DNA of 14,946 nt from CALCMJ01 sp964475415 (GCA_964475415.1 CAYYWZ010000086.1:1-14946), one strand, 5' to 3'; positions 1 through 8,257 are shown, counted from the stretch's first letter. Notes: generated by a model not told the origin, from the letters alone. Numbers and translations are program-made.

Positions 1-241
1 CAGCAAAATGTTCTTCTAGAAATAATATGGTAGCCGTTCCACTTTCGAATGAAGAGAAAACATGAACTGCTTCATACGATATATATGAATTGTCGCAGGC
101 TTGAAAATCCAAATTAGTTCTATTTAATACCCCGTTAAAAATTTCATTGTCTGAAATGCAAATGGCTTCTTCACAAAAATCTTGACCATATATTGTTACT
201 TGTAAAAAGCACGTTAAGCAAATAAGTAAAGTGTTTTTCAT
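1..241 (-). CDS. Secreted protein, N-terminal part only (runs off the left edge)
   Basis: Reading from an ATG at 241, the frame stays open for 80 codons to the window edge, so only the N-terminus is visible. Residues 1-20 form a typical signal peptide: Lys at position 3, a hydrophobic core, and a likely cleavage before Gln20. The mature part starts with DFCEEAICIS and has a further Cys near residue 49, followed by short beta-like stretches (VHVFSSF, GTATILF). This Cys-x-x-Ala-x-x-Ile opening followed by a second Cys resembles the small beta-sandwich modules at the start of many Bacteroidota surface or T9SS-exported proteins; that comparison is from memory of the pattern. The start lies only 12 bp past the stop of the PorP/SprF-like gene, so the two are probably co-transcribed, and this protein could be a partner or cargo. 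The function is unknown. Confidence 0.7.
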   Translation of the reverse strand, partial: MKNTLLICLTCFLQVTIYGQDFCEEAICISDNEIFNGVLNRTNLDFQACDNSYISYEAVHVFSSFESGTATILFLEEHFA

Positions 242-253
242 TTTTAAAGCATT

Positions 254-1231
254 TTAATTTTCAAATTCAAATCTATAAGCGATATATACTTCATATCCTA
301 CTCCTGCAACACTAGATATACTTCCCATACTGTAATCGGACTTGAACCCTAATCTTAAGGATCCATCACGTACTATTTTTTTGAGAAAGCTATCTTCATT
401 AAATATTAATCCTACTTGTAAGAATATATCACCACTGGTAACAGCGCCTACAGATGCCCAGTATTTGTTTAGTTTTTCGTATCGTAAATTCGCCATTACA
501 TTTAGAGGTCTTTGCAAGGCATATACGGCTAATAGGTTTGTCTCTATAAATGATCTAGAATTCCAAGGGTAGTGTCTATATCCAGCATTAAAGGTAAAAT
601 GCGGTATTTGCGTTATTTTTAATCCCTCGATGGCAGTAATCGAATTTGGAATCAGATTTAGAGCTGATGCTCCAAAATAAAAATGGCTATCTCTATTATA
701 TTCTCCGAATTCGTACTCACTAATATAGAATACACCAAAACCCGCATTTAATCCGAATTTAGAGTTAGTTTCTGTATCGGTAAAGTCTCCTTCTAGTAAT
801 TCATGATGTACGAGCTTTATGGGGTTTATTCTAAGTTGTTGGAATTTTGCGAGTAGTCCAAAGCTAAGTACATCGTTATTTTTGTTAAATAGCTGAGGTC
901 TTATTTTATAAACATAAGTACCACCAAAAGTTGTATTTTGTAAAGCACCAATTTTATCATATTCAGCAAAGGCACCTACAGAAACACCTCTAGTTTTTCT
1001 TTTAGTAAAAGGAAATTGATAGCTTATACTTCCATACTCTGGTGCATCTTCAAACCCAGACCATTCAGTTCTATGGGTAGCATTCATTTCCCAGTACATC
1101 CACTTAGCAGTTAGAGCAGGATTCCACATCAATCCATTCTCATAATATGAACTCCAGTTAGCTATCTGCTGAGCAGATAGATTACCTGCTAAGTAACATA
1201 TTACAACTAGAGAACAAATAAGCTTTTTCAT
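254..1231 (-). CDS. PorP/SprF family outer-membrane protein (type IX secretion-like)
   Basis: This is a 325-residue protein with a signal peptide (about residues 1-20, ending LSA-QQ). It then has the PorP/SprF layout: an early 'NGLMWNPALTA' segment corresponding to the family's 'NPAYAG'-like motif, an 'HRTEWSGFEDAP' segment corresponding to 'R.QW.G..GAP', alternating amphipathic strands throughout, and an ending in aromatic residues (AYRFEFEN) as in outer-membrane barrels. PorP/SprF proteins sit in the outer membrane, are needed for T9SS or gliding function, and often occur in several paralogues paired with particular cargo or accessory proteins. The length is normal for the family. It lies 72 bp downstream of the kinase stop and 12 bp upstream of a secreted protein gene, all on the minus strand, so an operon is likely. 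Whether it is the housekeeping PorP or a dedicated paralogue cannot be told here; the unusual neighbours favour a paralogue. Confidence 0.85.
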   Translation of the reverse strand: MKKLICSLVVICYLAGNLSAQQIANWSSYYENGLMWNPALTAKWMYWEMNATHRTEWSGFEDAPEYGSISYQFPFTKRKTRGVSVGAFAEYDKIGALQNTTFGGTYVYKIRPQLFNKNNDVLSFGLLAKFQQLRINPIKLVHHELLEGDFTDTETNSKFGLNAGFGVFYISEYEFGEYNRDSHFYFGASALNLIPNSITAIEGLKITQIPHFTFNAGYRHYPWNSRSFIETNLLAVYALQRPLNVMANLRYEKLNKYWASVGAVTSGDIFLQVGLIFNEDSFLKKIVRDGSLRLGFKSDYSMGSISSVAGVGYEVYIAYRFEFEN

Positions 1232-1303
1232 ACTATTGGGTAATAATTCTAATATTATTGAGAGGTCAAGACGGGGTAAGTTTTTGTTCCTTTCAATTCT
1301 AAT

Positions 1304-4300
1304 TTACAATATTTCTTTAACAATTCTAAATCCTAATCCTTTGCTTTTTCGACTAGGTTCTCTTGATTTTCTATTTCTTATTCTACAGCTTTTTTCTGAT
1401 GAATCTAAAATTGATCCGCCTCTTATTACTTTGGCCTCACCTGTGTATGGACCCTTTGCTGCTAAATCTTTCACATACGCATTCTCATCATACCAGGTAC
1501 TTGTCCATTCAGCTACGTTACCAGACATATCGTAGATCTTAGCTCCGTTGGGTTTTTTGCTTCCTACTTTTAAAGTGCTGTCACTATTATAATTGGCTAC
1601 TTCTTTCGCTTCATTGGAGCCAGCATATCTAGAACTCTTTCCATAACTTGCAGCATATTCCCATTCTGCTTCGGTGGGAAGCCTATAGGTGGTTTTATTT
1701 CCAGCAAGCCTATTTAGTTTTTGGAAAAAAGCTTGTGTTTCTTCAAACGAAACATTTTCTACTGGACAGTTATTACACTTATTACCTTCTCTATTGTTGA
1801 AGCTAGGATTATATCCCATAACTTGTTCGAATTGTGATTGAGTAAGCTCATACTTAGAAAAGGCTATTTTATTGATGAACACACTTTTTGTCGGAGTTTC
1901 ATCATTTTGACAATCATCATTTCTTCCATTACACCCTATAGTAAATTGACCACCTTGTAAGGGGATTAGGTTTTTTTCTATAGCAAGTACAACTGGTGGT
2001 GCATTGTTAATCGGCTTGAATTTATCAATTTCTTTTTTAGCATTATCTATGTGCTTCCCATTCGGGAAATCATTTATGTATTTTTCGTATGCCGCAAGAG
2101 TATTTAGAGAACTTGCAGTTGCCCAAGCAATATCGTCTAGCAGATCATTAATAGATAGTTTGGCTTTTTTAGAATTTATGCCAGTTGGAAATGTTTTTAG
2201 ATAAGACTGAAATGCTTCAACTGAATTTTTATCCTCTGCCATTTTAAACATTGCATTGTCTAAGTTGGCTAGTGCAGTTTTTGCCTCTAAAGAATATATG
2301 CTCTGAGGATAGCTTTCTATAAATTTTCTATATCCTTCAATTGTATTTTCCTTTTCAGTCTTTGACCAAGCGACCTGAATTAATTTTTCAGAATTTATTT
2401 CTGCTATTAATGATTTTGCATCTAGAACAAATTTACTCTTAGGGTATTGAGTAATAAAATTCTGTAATTCAGAGATTAATCTAGATGATTTTGCTTTTTG
2501 AAAAGAAGCAGTTTCAATTTCTCTTAAATATTTTACTTTTAATTCATTGGTTAACTTGATGAATTCTGGCTCATCTGGATATAGTGATAGAAATCTATTG
2601 ATTGAAGAAAGAGATGGATTTTTTTGTAAATTCTGATAAGCAAGTTTCACATCTATTTTTTCTACTTTATTATTTAAGACATTTATTTTTTCTTCTGCTT
2701 GTTTTACGAATTTACTATTTGGGTATATTCTTATGTACTGTTCAAAATTTGAAATATTCTCTGAACCTTCTATCTTATTCCATTCATCCTTTTCTTTCTG
2801 TGATTGTAACTCATCTATTCGTTCTTCTATCTTAACTTTATCCGGATGATTAGGATTAGTTTCTATTAGTTTTTTTAGTTCTAGGACATCTTTACTGCCA
2901 TTAACCGTAGCTAATTCTTGATTTTGTGATTTTATAGTATCATTTACAGTTTCAGAAGTATTGTAATATCTTGTCACGAAAAATATAGCCACAGATAGGA
3001 GCAGTAACAGGGGAAACAATAATCTTTTTGAGTTATTCGATTTATTATCCTTTGTTGCATCAACAGGAATCGGAAATACTTCGGTTTCATTTTCTTTCTT
3101 AAGCTGAGTTTTTATTTTTTTCTCTAGTTTAAGCGCCTTTCTATTTTTAGGCTGAAAGTGGAGTGCTTTTATCAGAATGTTATATCCGTTTTCTAATTCT
3201 CCTCTTTTATATGCTATATTTGCTTTTTGAAAAAGGTCGTTAAACTGTTTATTATTTTCATTCTCCGTTTCTTCTTTTAATTGGAGATCTAAGGTTTCTT
3301 TTTTTAATTGAATAACATCTTGGTTGTTTGGAAATATTTCTAAACATCCGTTATATTTTTCAATTGCTTCTTTCCATTTTTTCTTTTGAGTAAATTTCTC
3401 TGCTTCCTTCTTTAGCTTATTAAAGCTTTCGAGTTCCTGTTGTTCTTCAAGGGCATACTGAATATCCTCTACTTTATTTTGTACACTATTTTGTTCAGGA
3501 AAAATCTTTAACGCTTTTTCAAAATGGCTTTTAGCTTTATCTAATAGATTCTTTTCAAAACACTTTTGACCCTCTTGATATTGCGTAAAAAATATACTTA
3601 GATTCTGTAAATTGTCTTGATTAATTTTTTGTTCAGTTTTATTTTCTGTTATGTAGTTTAAGTTATTTAACTTGTCATAATACCCTCTCGAACTTATGAG
3701 ATCATCGGATGCGATTAGTGAAATTACTTTTCCGTAGAGAAGATCAAACTTTGATATAACTTCAGTTTTATCTTCTGTAGATTCATCACTTGTTTTACTA
3801 AGAATAATTGTCGTATCATTCTTTTGTTTCATTATGTCTTTAGGATAACTGAATTCTTCCAGTATTTCTTCAACTTTCTGATATCTATCCTTAGGGTCTT
3901 TTACAAGACATCCTCTTATTATTTTATTATAAGGACTTTTACATTCATTATGTTTATCTGGAATAGATTCTTCAAATATTTTCTTAAAGAAAATAGCTCT
4001 TTTCGCATCTGGAGATCCAGTGCTTCCATCAGCACTAAATGGTTTTTCATCTAGTAATACTTCATAAGTAATTACACCTAATGACCAGATATCTGCATTG
4101 AATCTTAGCTTATGACCATAATATTGTTCAGGAGATGCATATTCTAGTGTTCCTCCTAAGAAACTATTAGCTATGGATTCATTTATATTATTATCTACTA
4201 ATTTCGCTAGGCCAAAGTCAGCTATTTTAGGAATATATTCACCTCGAGTATTCTTGGATATTAAAACATTACTAGGTTTAAGATCACGATGTAGAATTTT

Positions 4301-4696
4301 ATTCTTATGTAAGAAAGCTACTCCTTTGTATAAACCTTTAAGAATTCTGTCCTTTTGTTCGAAATTCAGTTTTTCTCTGTCAGCTAACTGTTCTAAGTTC
4401 CCCTCAGAATAATATTGCATAATAGCAAAATCATATATTCCAAAATCTAATTCAAACCGATATACATCTTCATAGTTTGCAATATTCCTATGAAGATCAA
4501 TCCCCTTTGTTGCTTTTACTTCTTCTATTAGGGAAAATTCTTTAGATGCTACATTTTTTACTTGTGCTTTTTTAATAGCGACCCAGACATCTTTTTCATG
4601 ATCATAGGCCTTATAGACTTCGCCAAAAGAACCATCTCCTAATTTGTCTTCTTTTACGTCGAATTCAAATCGTTCTTTAAAAGTTTGCTTGTCCAT
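1304..4696 (-). CDS. Transmembrane Ser/Thr protein kinase with TPR-like repeats and a C-terminal FGE/SUMF1-like domain
   Basis: This 1130-residue protein joins several parts. Residues ~14-283 are a Hanks-type kinase with all key motifs: Gly-rich loop GDGSFGEV (20-27), VAIK with Lys42, HRDLKPSN (136-143, catalytic Asp138), DFG (160-162), SPE (188-190) and DIWSLG (202-207). Residues ~365-530 look like TPR helices rich in Lys/Glu. One membrane segment lies at ~559-576. Residues ~645-890 hold about six helical pairs of the type 'F..Y....P.s.f...A', as in YfiO/TolA-like TPRs. Residues ~906-1128 are an FGE-sulfatase (SUMF1-like) domain with TYRLPTEAEWEYAA, YDMSGNVAEW, VIRGGS and GLGFRIV. The predicted layout is a cytosolic kinase with periplasmic repeats and an FGE-like tip. 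The FGE active-site pair is incomplete (Cys1104 present, the second Cys replaced by Arg1109), so a binding or structural role is more likely than formylglycine formation. It is followed by the PorP/SprF-like gene 72 bp on. Confidence 0.93.
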   Translation of the reverse strand: MDKQTFKERFEFDVKEDKLGDGSFGEVYKAYDHEKDVWVAIKKAQVKNVASKEFSLIEEVKATKGIDLHRNIANYEDVYRFELDFGIYDFAIMQYYSEGNLEQLADREKLNFEQKDRILKGLYKGVAFLHKNKILHRDLKPSNVLISKNTRGEYIPKIADFGLAKLVDNNINESIANSFLGGTLEYASPEQYYGHKLRFNADIWSLGVITYEVLLDEKPFSADGSTGSPDAKRAIFFKKIFEESIPDKHNECKSPYNKIIRGCLVKDPKDRYQKVEEILEEFSYPKDIMKQKNDTTIILSKTSDESTEDKTEVISKFDLLYGKVISLIASDDLISSRGYYDKLNNLNYITENKTEQKINQDNLQNLSIFFTQYQEGQKCFEKNLLDKAKSHFEKALKIFPEQNSVQNKVEDIQYALEEQQELESFNKLKKEAEKFTQKKKWKEAIEKYNGCLEIFPNNQDVIQLKKETLDLQLKEETENENNKQFNDLFQKANIAYKRGELENGYNILIKALHFQPKNRKALKLEKKIKTQLKKENETEVFPIPVDATKDNKSNNSKRLLFPLLLLLSVAIFFVTRYYNTSETVNDTIKSQNQELATVNGSKDVLELKKLIETNPNHPDKVKIEERIDELQSQKEKDEWNKIEGSENISNFEQYIRIYPNSKFVKQAEEKINVLNNKVEKIDVKLAYQNLQKNPSLSSINRFLSLYPDEPEFIKLTNELKVKYLREIETASFQKAKSSRLISELQNFITQYPKSKFVLDAKSLIAEINSEKLIQVAWSKTEKENTIEGYRKFIESYPQSIYSLEAKTALANLDNAMFKMAEDKNSVEAFQSYLKTFPTGINSKKAKLSINDLLDDIAWATASSLNTLAAYEKYINDFPNGKHIDNAKKEIDKFKPINNAPPVVLAIEKNLIPLQGGQFTIGCNGRNDDCQNDETPTKSVFINKIAFSKYELTQSQFEQVMGYNPSFNNREGNKCNNCPVENVSFEETQAFFQKLNRLAGNKTTYRLPTEAEWEYAASYGKSSRYAGSNEAKEVANYNSDSTLKVGSKKPNGAKIYDMSGNVAEWTSTWYDENAYVKDLAAKGPYTGEAKVIRGGSILDSSEKSCRIRNRKSREPSRKSKGLGFRIVKEIL

Positions 4697-4783
4697 TGTG
4701 TGATTGGTGAAATTGTTCTTACTAGAAAGTTATAAAAATCCTAAATATATCTATATATGAAAGTTAATTAACCTTACTATTTC

Positions 4784-5659
4784 TTAGAATTTTTTAGAAA
4801 CACCACACGTAAGATAAGAAATCCCATATCCTATCTCTGCAAAACCATATATCGATTTATTTATTGCATGTCTTACTCCTGCAAATCCTGAATAGAAAAA
4901 TGAACTGGAACTAGCTGTACTCGTATTAAATAGGGAATCTCCAAAATAGCTACTAGACACTATATTATAGCCTAGCATACCACCTACATAAGTTGTAGTC
5001 TTATCTGAACTTAACATATCGATAGGATATGTGCCTCTTAATCCTAAAACGAAGTGTCTATACTTGTATCCGTAATCACTTCCTAATATATTACCAGAGG
5101 TAAGCTTCTGACCTACATAACCCCCGTATAGTCCAAGTGTCACCCCATTTTCTAATTCTTTAAAATCAAAAGATATGGAAAGAGGAAGAAAGCTAGTGTT
5201 CGCATAAGTAGAACCGAGACCAACTCCTAAATTTAGAAACCTATTAGATTTCATTAAATTGGAATTTGATTTAGCTGTTTTCGTAGTTTTACTTTGTTCT
5301 GCATAAACCCCATTTTCCCATATTCCATCTTTTATTACCTTACCATTAGCATCGTAGTATTTTCCTTCACCACTTTTCTTATGATTTTCAAATTGTCCTT
5401 CATAACGACTTCCATCAGCAAGTAACTCTATTCCTTGTCCGTCTTTCTTATTATTTTTCCATTCCCCCTTGTAACGTGCACCTGATGTCCATATGAATCT
5501 TCCGTATCCATGTCTCTTGCCATTTGCAAATTCTCCTTTATATTTATTTCCAGATTTATATAAAATTGTACCTTCTCCATTTTTACAATCACCTTCTATA
5601 CATTGTCCAAATAAATTTACAGTGAAGATCATACATGCAAGTAATATTAGATTTTTCAT
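4784..5659 (-). CDS. MORN-repeat protein with a probable outer-membrane beta-barrel C-terminal half
   Basis: The protein has 291 residues, with a signal peptide at about 1-19 (ending LFG-Q). Residues ~24-118 are MORN repeats: YKGEF..GKRHGYG, YKGEW.N.KKDGQG and YEGQF.N.KKSGEG, spaced about 23 residues apart, with a degenerate unit (DGIWENGVY) at the end. A Lys/Ser/Thr-rich linker (~121-139) leads to a second half (~140-291) of alternating Gly/aromatic strands such as GVGLGSTY, GLYGGYVG, FVLGLRGTY and YVGGMLGYNIV, ending in Phe, which is typical of a small outer-membrane barrel. The two Cys near residues 20 and 25 could form a disulfide. MORN repeats elsewhere mediate lipid or protein binding; here they would be in the periplasm or at the surface. 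The gene lies 87 bp upstream of the kinase on the same strand, so co-transcription is plausible. The barrel assignment rests on composition and the C-terminal Phe, so it is less certain than the MORN assignment. Confidence 0.85.
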   Translation of the reverse strand: MKNLILLACMIFTVNLFGQCIEGDCKNGEGTILYKSGNKYKGEFANGKRHGYGRFIWTSGARYKGEWKNNKKDGQGIELLADGSRYEGQFENHKKSGEGKYYDANGKVIKDGIWENGVYAEQSKTTKTAKSNSNLMKSNRFLNLGVGLGSTYANTSFLPLSISFDFKELENGVTLGLYGGYVGQKLTSGNILGSDYGYKYRHFVLGLRGTYPIDMLSSDKTTTYVGGMLGYNIVSSSYFGDSLFNTSTASSSSFFYSGFAGVRHAINKSIYGFAEIGYGISYLTCGVSKKF

Positions 5660-6072
5660 AGTATTGTTTTGTTTTGTTAATAATTACAATACTAATATCT
5701 AATCTTACTTGAAAGTAGATTGTTCTTTTTGTTTGAATTGAAGCTTTTAATGTATGAAATGAGAAATACTACATATTATTGGATGTTATATTCTTAAGGG
5801 CTTCAGCGTTGCTATAACAAATCACTTTCTATCTAGCTTCTTTCTAATACCAATTGAACTCTAAATTACTCCACATATTAAATTAAATTTTCTATATACT
5901 GCGATAAAAATACTCGCAATAGCTATGCTATTACTGTGTTTTTTGCCTTGTCTATAAGAAAATTTAAAATTAATCTTATGGAACATATAGAAGTACAATT
6001 GGTATAAATTCTCTTATCCAAATCATTTACCTTATTGCGAAATGGCTTCATTAAAGTTCTTCTTCCAGAATG
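5660..6072. other. 413-bp gene-free gap between the aminotransferase and the MORN gene
   Basis: I find no open frame with coding character here. The part next to 5659 presumably carries the MORN gene promoter; the nearest thing to the Bacteroidota -7 element TAnnTTTG is TAGTATTG on the minus strand close to the start, with one mismatch, so I do not call it. At 5784-5790 and 5813-5819 an exact 7-bp inverted repeat (TGTTATA/TATAACA) encloses a 22-base loop that itself contains GCT-TC-AGC. The rest is filled by the large palindrome listed separately. Confidence 0.6.
5847..6005. repeat. 159-bp imperfect palindrome, MITE-like or large stem-loop repeat
   Basis: The two ends are inverted copies: ATACCAATTG at 5847-5856 and CAATTGGTAT at 5996-6005. 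The similarity continues inward along the whole element: AAATTTTC on the left matches GAAAATTT on the right, and the centre is a perfect hairpin AATAGC-TAT-GCTATT (5918-5932). Each arm is about 77-79 bases and pairs with scattered mismatches and small bulges. There is no coding potential. A non-coding element with matched ends and a full-length fold is what a miniature inverted-repeat element or an intergenic stem-loop repeat looks like. No clear target-site duplication is visible. It sits downstream of the aminotransferase stop and could also affect that transcript's 3' end. Confidence 0.75.
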
Positions 6073-7284
6073 TTATCCATTAGTAACAACTGCCATTTCC
6101 ATTTCACGATAAAGTGCGAGCCCCCTCTCCAAACAGTCCATCGTCTGATTCAATTTCTCCTCATTCAATATAAAAGCAATCCTGATCTGTTTCTTTCCTA
6201 ATTCTTTATTATAATAGAATCCATTTGCTGGACTGAACATTACAGTTTTCCCGTTATGTCTAAAATCTGTGAGCATCCATTTGCAGAATGCAGCAGCATC
6301 TTCTACCGGCAATTCGACAATATTATAAAATGCCGCTTTGGGTTTATAACAGCGAATTCCTTCTATATTAGAAAGTCTTTCGAACAAAATGTTTCTTCTA
6401 GATTTGTAAGCGGCGATGACTTCTTTTAGATAAGTAGCTCTGTTTTTGTAACAGGCTTCAGCAAGGACTTGACCTAAGGCAGGAGGAGATAATCTGAGTT
6501 GAGCATATTTCATGATCGCAGTTTGTAGCTTTTTATTCTTAGTAATTAAGTAGCCTATTCTTGCCCCACATGAACTGAATACTTTGGATATGGAATCTAA
6601 TACAATAACTTGTTGATCAATCTCTTCTAGGCTTAGTACGGAAGTAAAATCTTCCTCATAGCAAAATTCCCTATAGACCTCATCTACAATCAGATAGAGA
6701 TCGTGTTTCTTGACAAGTTGCGCAAGTTCTTTTAGATCATGTTTGCTATATAATTGTCCAGTTGGATTGCCTGGATTACATAAGAAGATAGCCTTCGTTT
6801 TAGAATTGATCAGTTGTTCGAACATCTCAGGTTTTGGCAAAGCAAACTCCGATTTTATGCTAGCTGTTATTGCCTTGATATTTATGCCTGCCATCTGGGC
6901 ATAGCCCAAGTAATTCGCATAAAAAGGTTCAGGTATGATGATCTCATCTCCTAGATCAGTACAAGAAAGTAGCGCAAAATGGATCGCTTCACTGGCTCCA
7001 GTTGTAACAAAGATATCGTCACTACTTATGGGTAGTCCTTTTGACTGATAGTACTCGCTGGCTACTTTTCTTAGACTCAAATTTCCTTCAGAACTTCCGT
7101 AAGCAATGATGCCATCGATAGACTCTTGTAAATGCTTTATAGCATTAGGTGGGGTAGGGATATCTGGTTGTCCTATGTTAAGGTGAAGTACTTCTACACC
7201 TTCAACCTTTGCCTGGTCTGCAAAAGGACTCAGACTTCTTATCGGGGAGTCTACTTGATTTTTGCCTCTTTCTGAAATTTCCAT
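6073..7284 (-). CDS. PLP-dependent class I/II aminotransferase
   Basis: From the ATG at 7284 the product has 403 residues. Fold-type I aminotransferase motifs are in order: IGQPDIPTPP near the N-terminus, NPGNPTG (~170-176), DEVYREF with the pyridine-binding Asp201 and Tyr204, and SISKVFSSCGARIG with the PLP-binding Lys234 and Arg242. A C-terminal KQIRIAF segment would supply the substrate-carboxylate Arg. This suits an aspartate/aromatic-type aminotransferase (subgroup I alpha/gamma) acting in the cytosol on an amino acid and 2-oxoglutarate; the exact substrate cannot be read off. An in-frame ATG at 7338 would add 18 residues, but those codons are the hairpin and T-tract of the terminator behind atpG, and the family usually begins close to the MEISERG segment, so I prefer 7284. 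It lies 70 bp after atpG, separated by that terminator, and probably has its own promoter, which I could not identify. Confidence 0.92.
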   Translation of the reverse strand: MEISERGKNQVDSPIRSLSPFADQAKVEGVEVLHLNIGQPDIPTPPNAIKHLQESIDGIIAYGSSEGNLSLRKVASEYYQSKGLPISSDDIFVTTGASEAIHFALLSCTDLGDEIIIPEPFYANYLGYAQMAGINIKAITASIKSEFALPKPEMFEQLINSKTKAIFLCNPGNPTGQLYSKHDLKELAQLVKKHDLYLIVDEVYREFCYEEDFTSVLSLEEIDQQVIVLDSISKVFSSCGARIGYLITKNKKLQTAIMKYAQLRLSPPALGQVLAEACYKNRATYLKEVIAAYKSRRNILFERLSNIEGIRCYKPKAAFYNIVELPVEDAAAFCKWMLTDFRHNGKTVMFSPANGFYYNKELGKKQIRIAFILNEEKLNQTMDCLERGLALYREMEMAVVTNG

Positions 7285-7299
7285 AATACTAATATTATC

Positions 7300-7332
7300 A
7301 AAAAAGGCCCTACCAAAATATTCAGTAGAGCC
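7300..7332 (-). terminator. Intrinsic terminator of the ATP synthase operon
   Basis: Read on the minus strand, GGCTCTAC pairs with GTAGGGCC (eight pairs, one G-T wobble) around an 11-base loop and is followed at once by six T residues. It lies 22 bp beyond the atpG stop and 15 bp before the preferred aminotransferase start. This is a classic Rho-independent terminator, so the atp transcript should mostly end here. Confidence 0.85.
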
Positions 7333-7354
7333 TTCCATTTTGTTTAATTTTTTT

Positions 7355-8257
7355 CTATCCTCCTTCTAGTGCTGCGGCACCTCCTACAATTTCTAAGATC
7401 TCATTGGTGATAGATTCCTGTCTCGCTTTGTTATAACTGATTTTCAGATCCCCTAGTAATTCTCTTGCATTCTCAGTAGCAGAATCCATCGCTGACATCC
7501 TAGCTCCATGTTCCGAGGCATGATTTTCTAAAACATACTTATGGAAAGTAGTCTGTAGTATAGAAGGTATCAACTGCTCTAACAATTCTTCTTTACTAGG
7601 TTCGAATAAGTAATCAGCTTTCTTAGTAGACTTTTCTTCACTTACTACAGGTTCTATCTTTTTGACAGGTAGAAACTGGAGACACTCAGGATATTGTACA
7701 ACAGGGTTTTTGAATCTACCGTAAGAAACAAATACCTCATCATAGGTGCCGTCTATAAAGCTGTCCATAAGTTCTTGTGACACTTCTGCTACATTATCGT
7801 AAGCTAGATCACTGAAAAGATTGACATACTTATCTTCTACTAGAGCTTCACCATATAGCTTTCTTGCAGTATCATATCCTTTTTTACCGATACAATAGAT
7901 GGTAAGATTGCCACTATCTACAAATGACTTATAATCTGTATTGATCTTATTGATTGCTGCCTTGATCACATTGGTATTGAATGCTCCACATAATCCTCTG
8001 TTAGAAGTTATGATTACCATAGCTACCTTGTTCTTCTCTCTTTCCTTTCCGAAAGAACTACTAGCATCTCCTTCTATATTAGAAAGAATATTCTTCATCA
8101 TCTTTTGCAGTCTATCTGCATAAGGACGCATCTCAGTAATTGCCTGTTGAGCTCTTCTCAGTTTTGCCGCTGATACCATCTTCATGGCATTAGTGATCTG
8201 CTGAGTTGATTTTACTGATGTTATTCTTTCTCTTACTTCTTTTAAGGCACCACTCAT
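7355..8257 (-). CDS. atpG: ATP synthase F1 subunit gamma
   Basis: The product has 300 residues. The N-terminal helix starts MSGALKEVRERI and continues with QQITNAMKMVSAAKLRRAQ, a hallmark of the gamma subunit. The C-terminal helix (about 240-295) contains ENHASEHGARMSAMDSATENA and ends ARQESITNEILEIVGGAAALEGG. The two long helices form the rotating central shaft of F1, and the middle part is the alpha/beta domain (NRGLCGAFN). A charged stretch near 205-225 (VSEEKSTKKADYLFEP) is an insertion of a kind common in Bacteroidota gamma subunits. It is the last gene of the run, 35 bp after atpA, and is followed by an intrinsic terminator. The start is the only reasonable one and matches family lengths. 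Confidence 0.97.
   Translation of the reverse strand: MSGALKEVRERITSVKSTQQITNAMKMVSAAKLRRAQQAITEMRPYADRLQKMMKNILSNIEGDASSSFGKEREKNKVAMVIITSNRGLCGAFNTNVIKAAINKINTDYKSFVDSGNLTIYCIGKKGYDTARKLYGEALVEDKYVNLFSDLAYDNVAEVSQELMDSFIDGTYDEVFVSYGRFKNPVVQYPECLQFLPVKKIEPVVSEEKSTKKADYLFEPSKEELLEQLIPSILQTTFHKYVLENHASEHGARMSAMDSATENARELLGDLKISYNKARQESITNEILEIVGGAAALEGG

Noticed and set aside
1304..1981. True sulfatase-modifying (formylglycine-generating) enzyme activity
   Set aside because: The second active-site cysteine is replaced by Arg1109 and no sulfatase gene is nearby.
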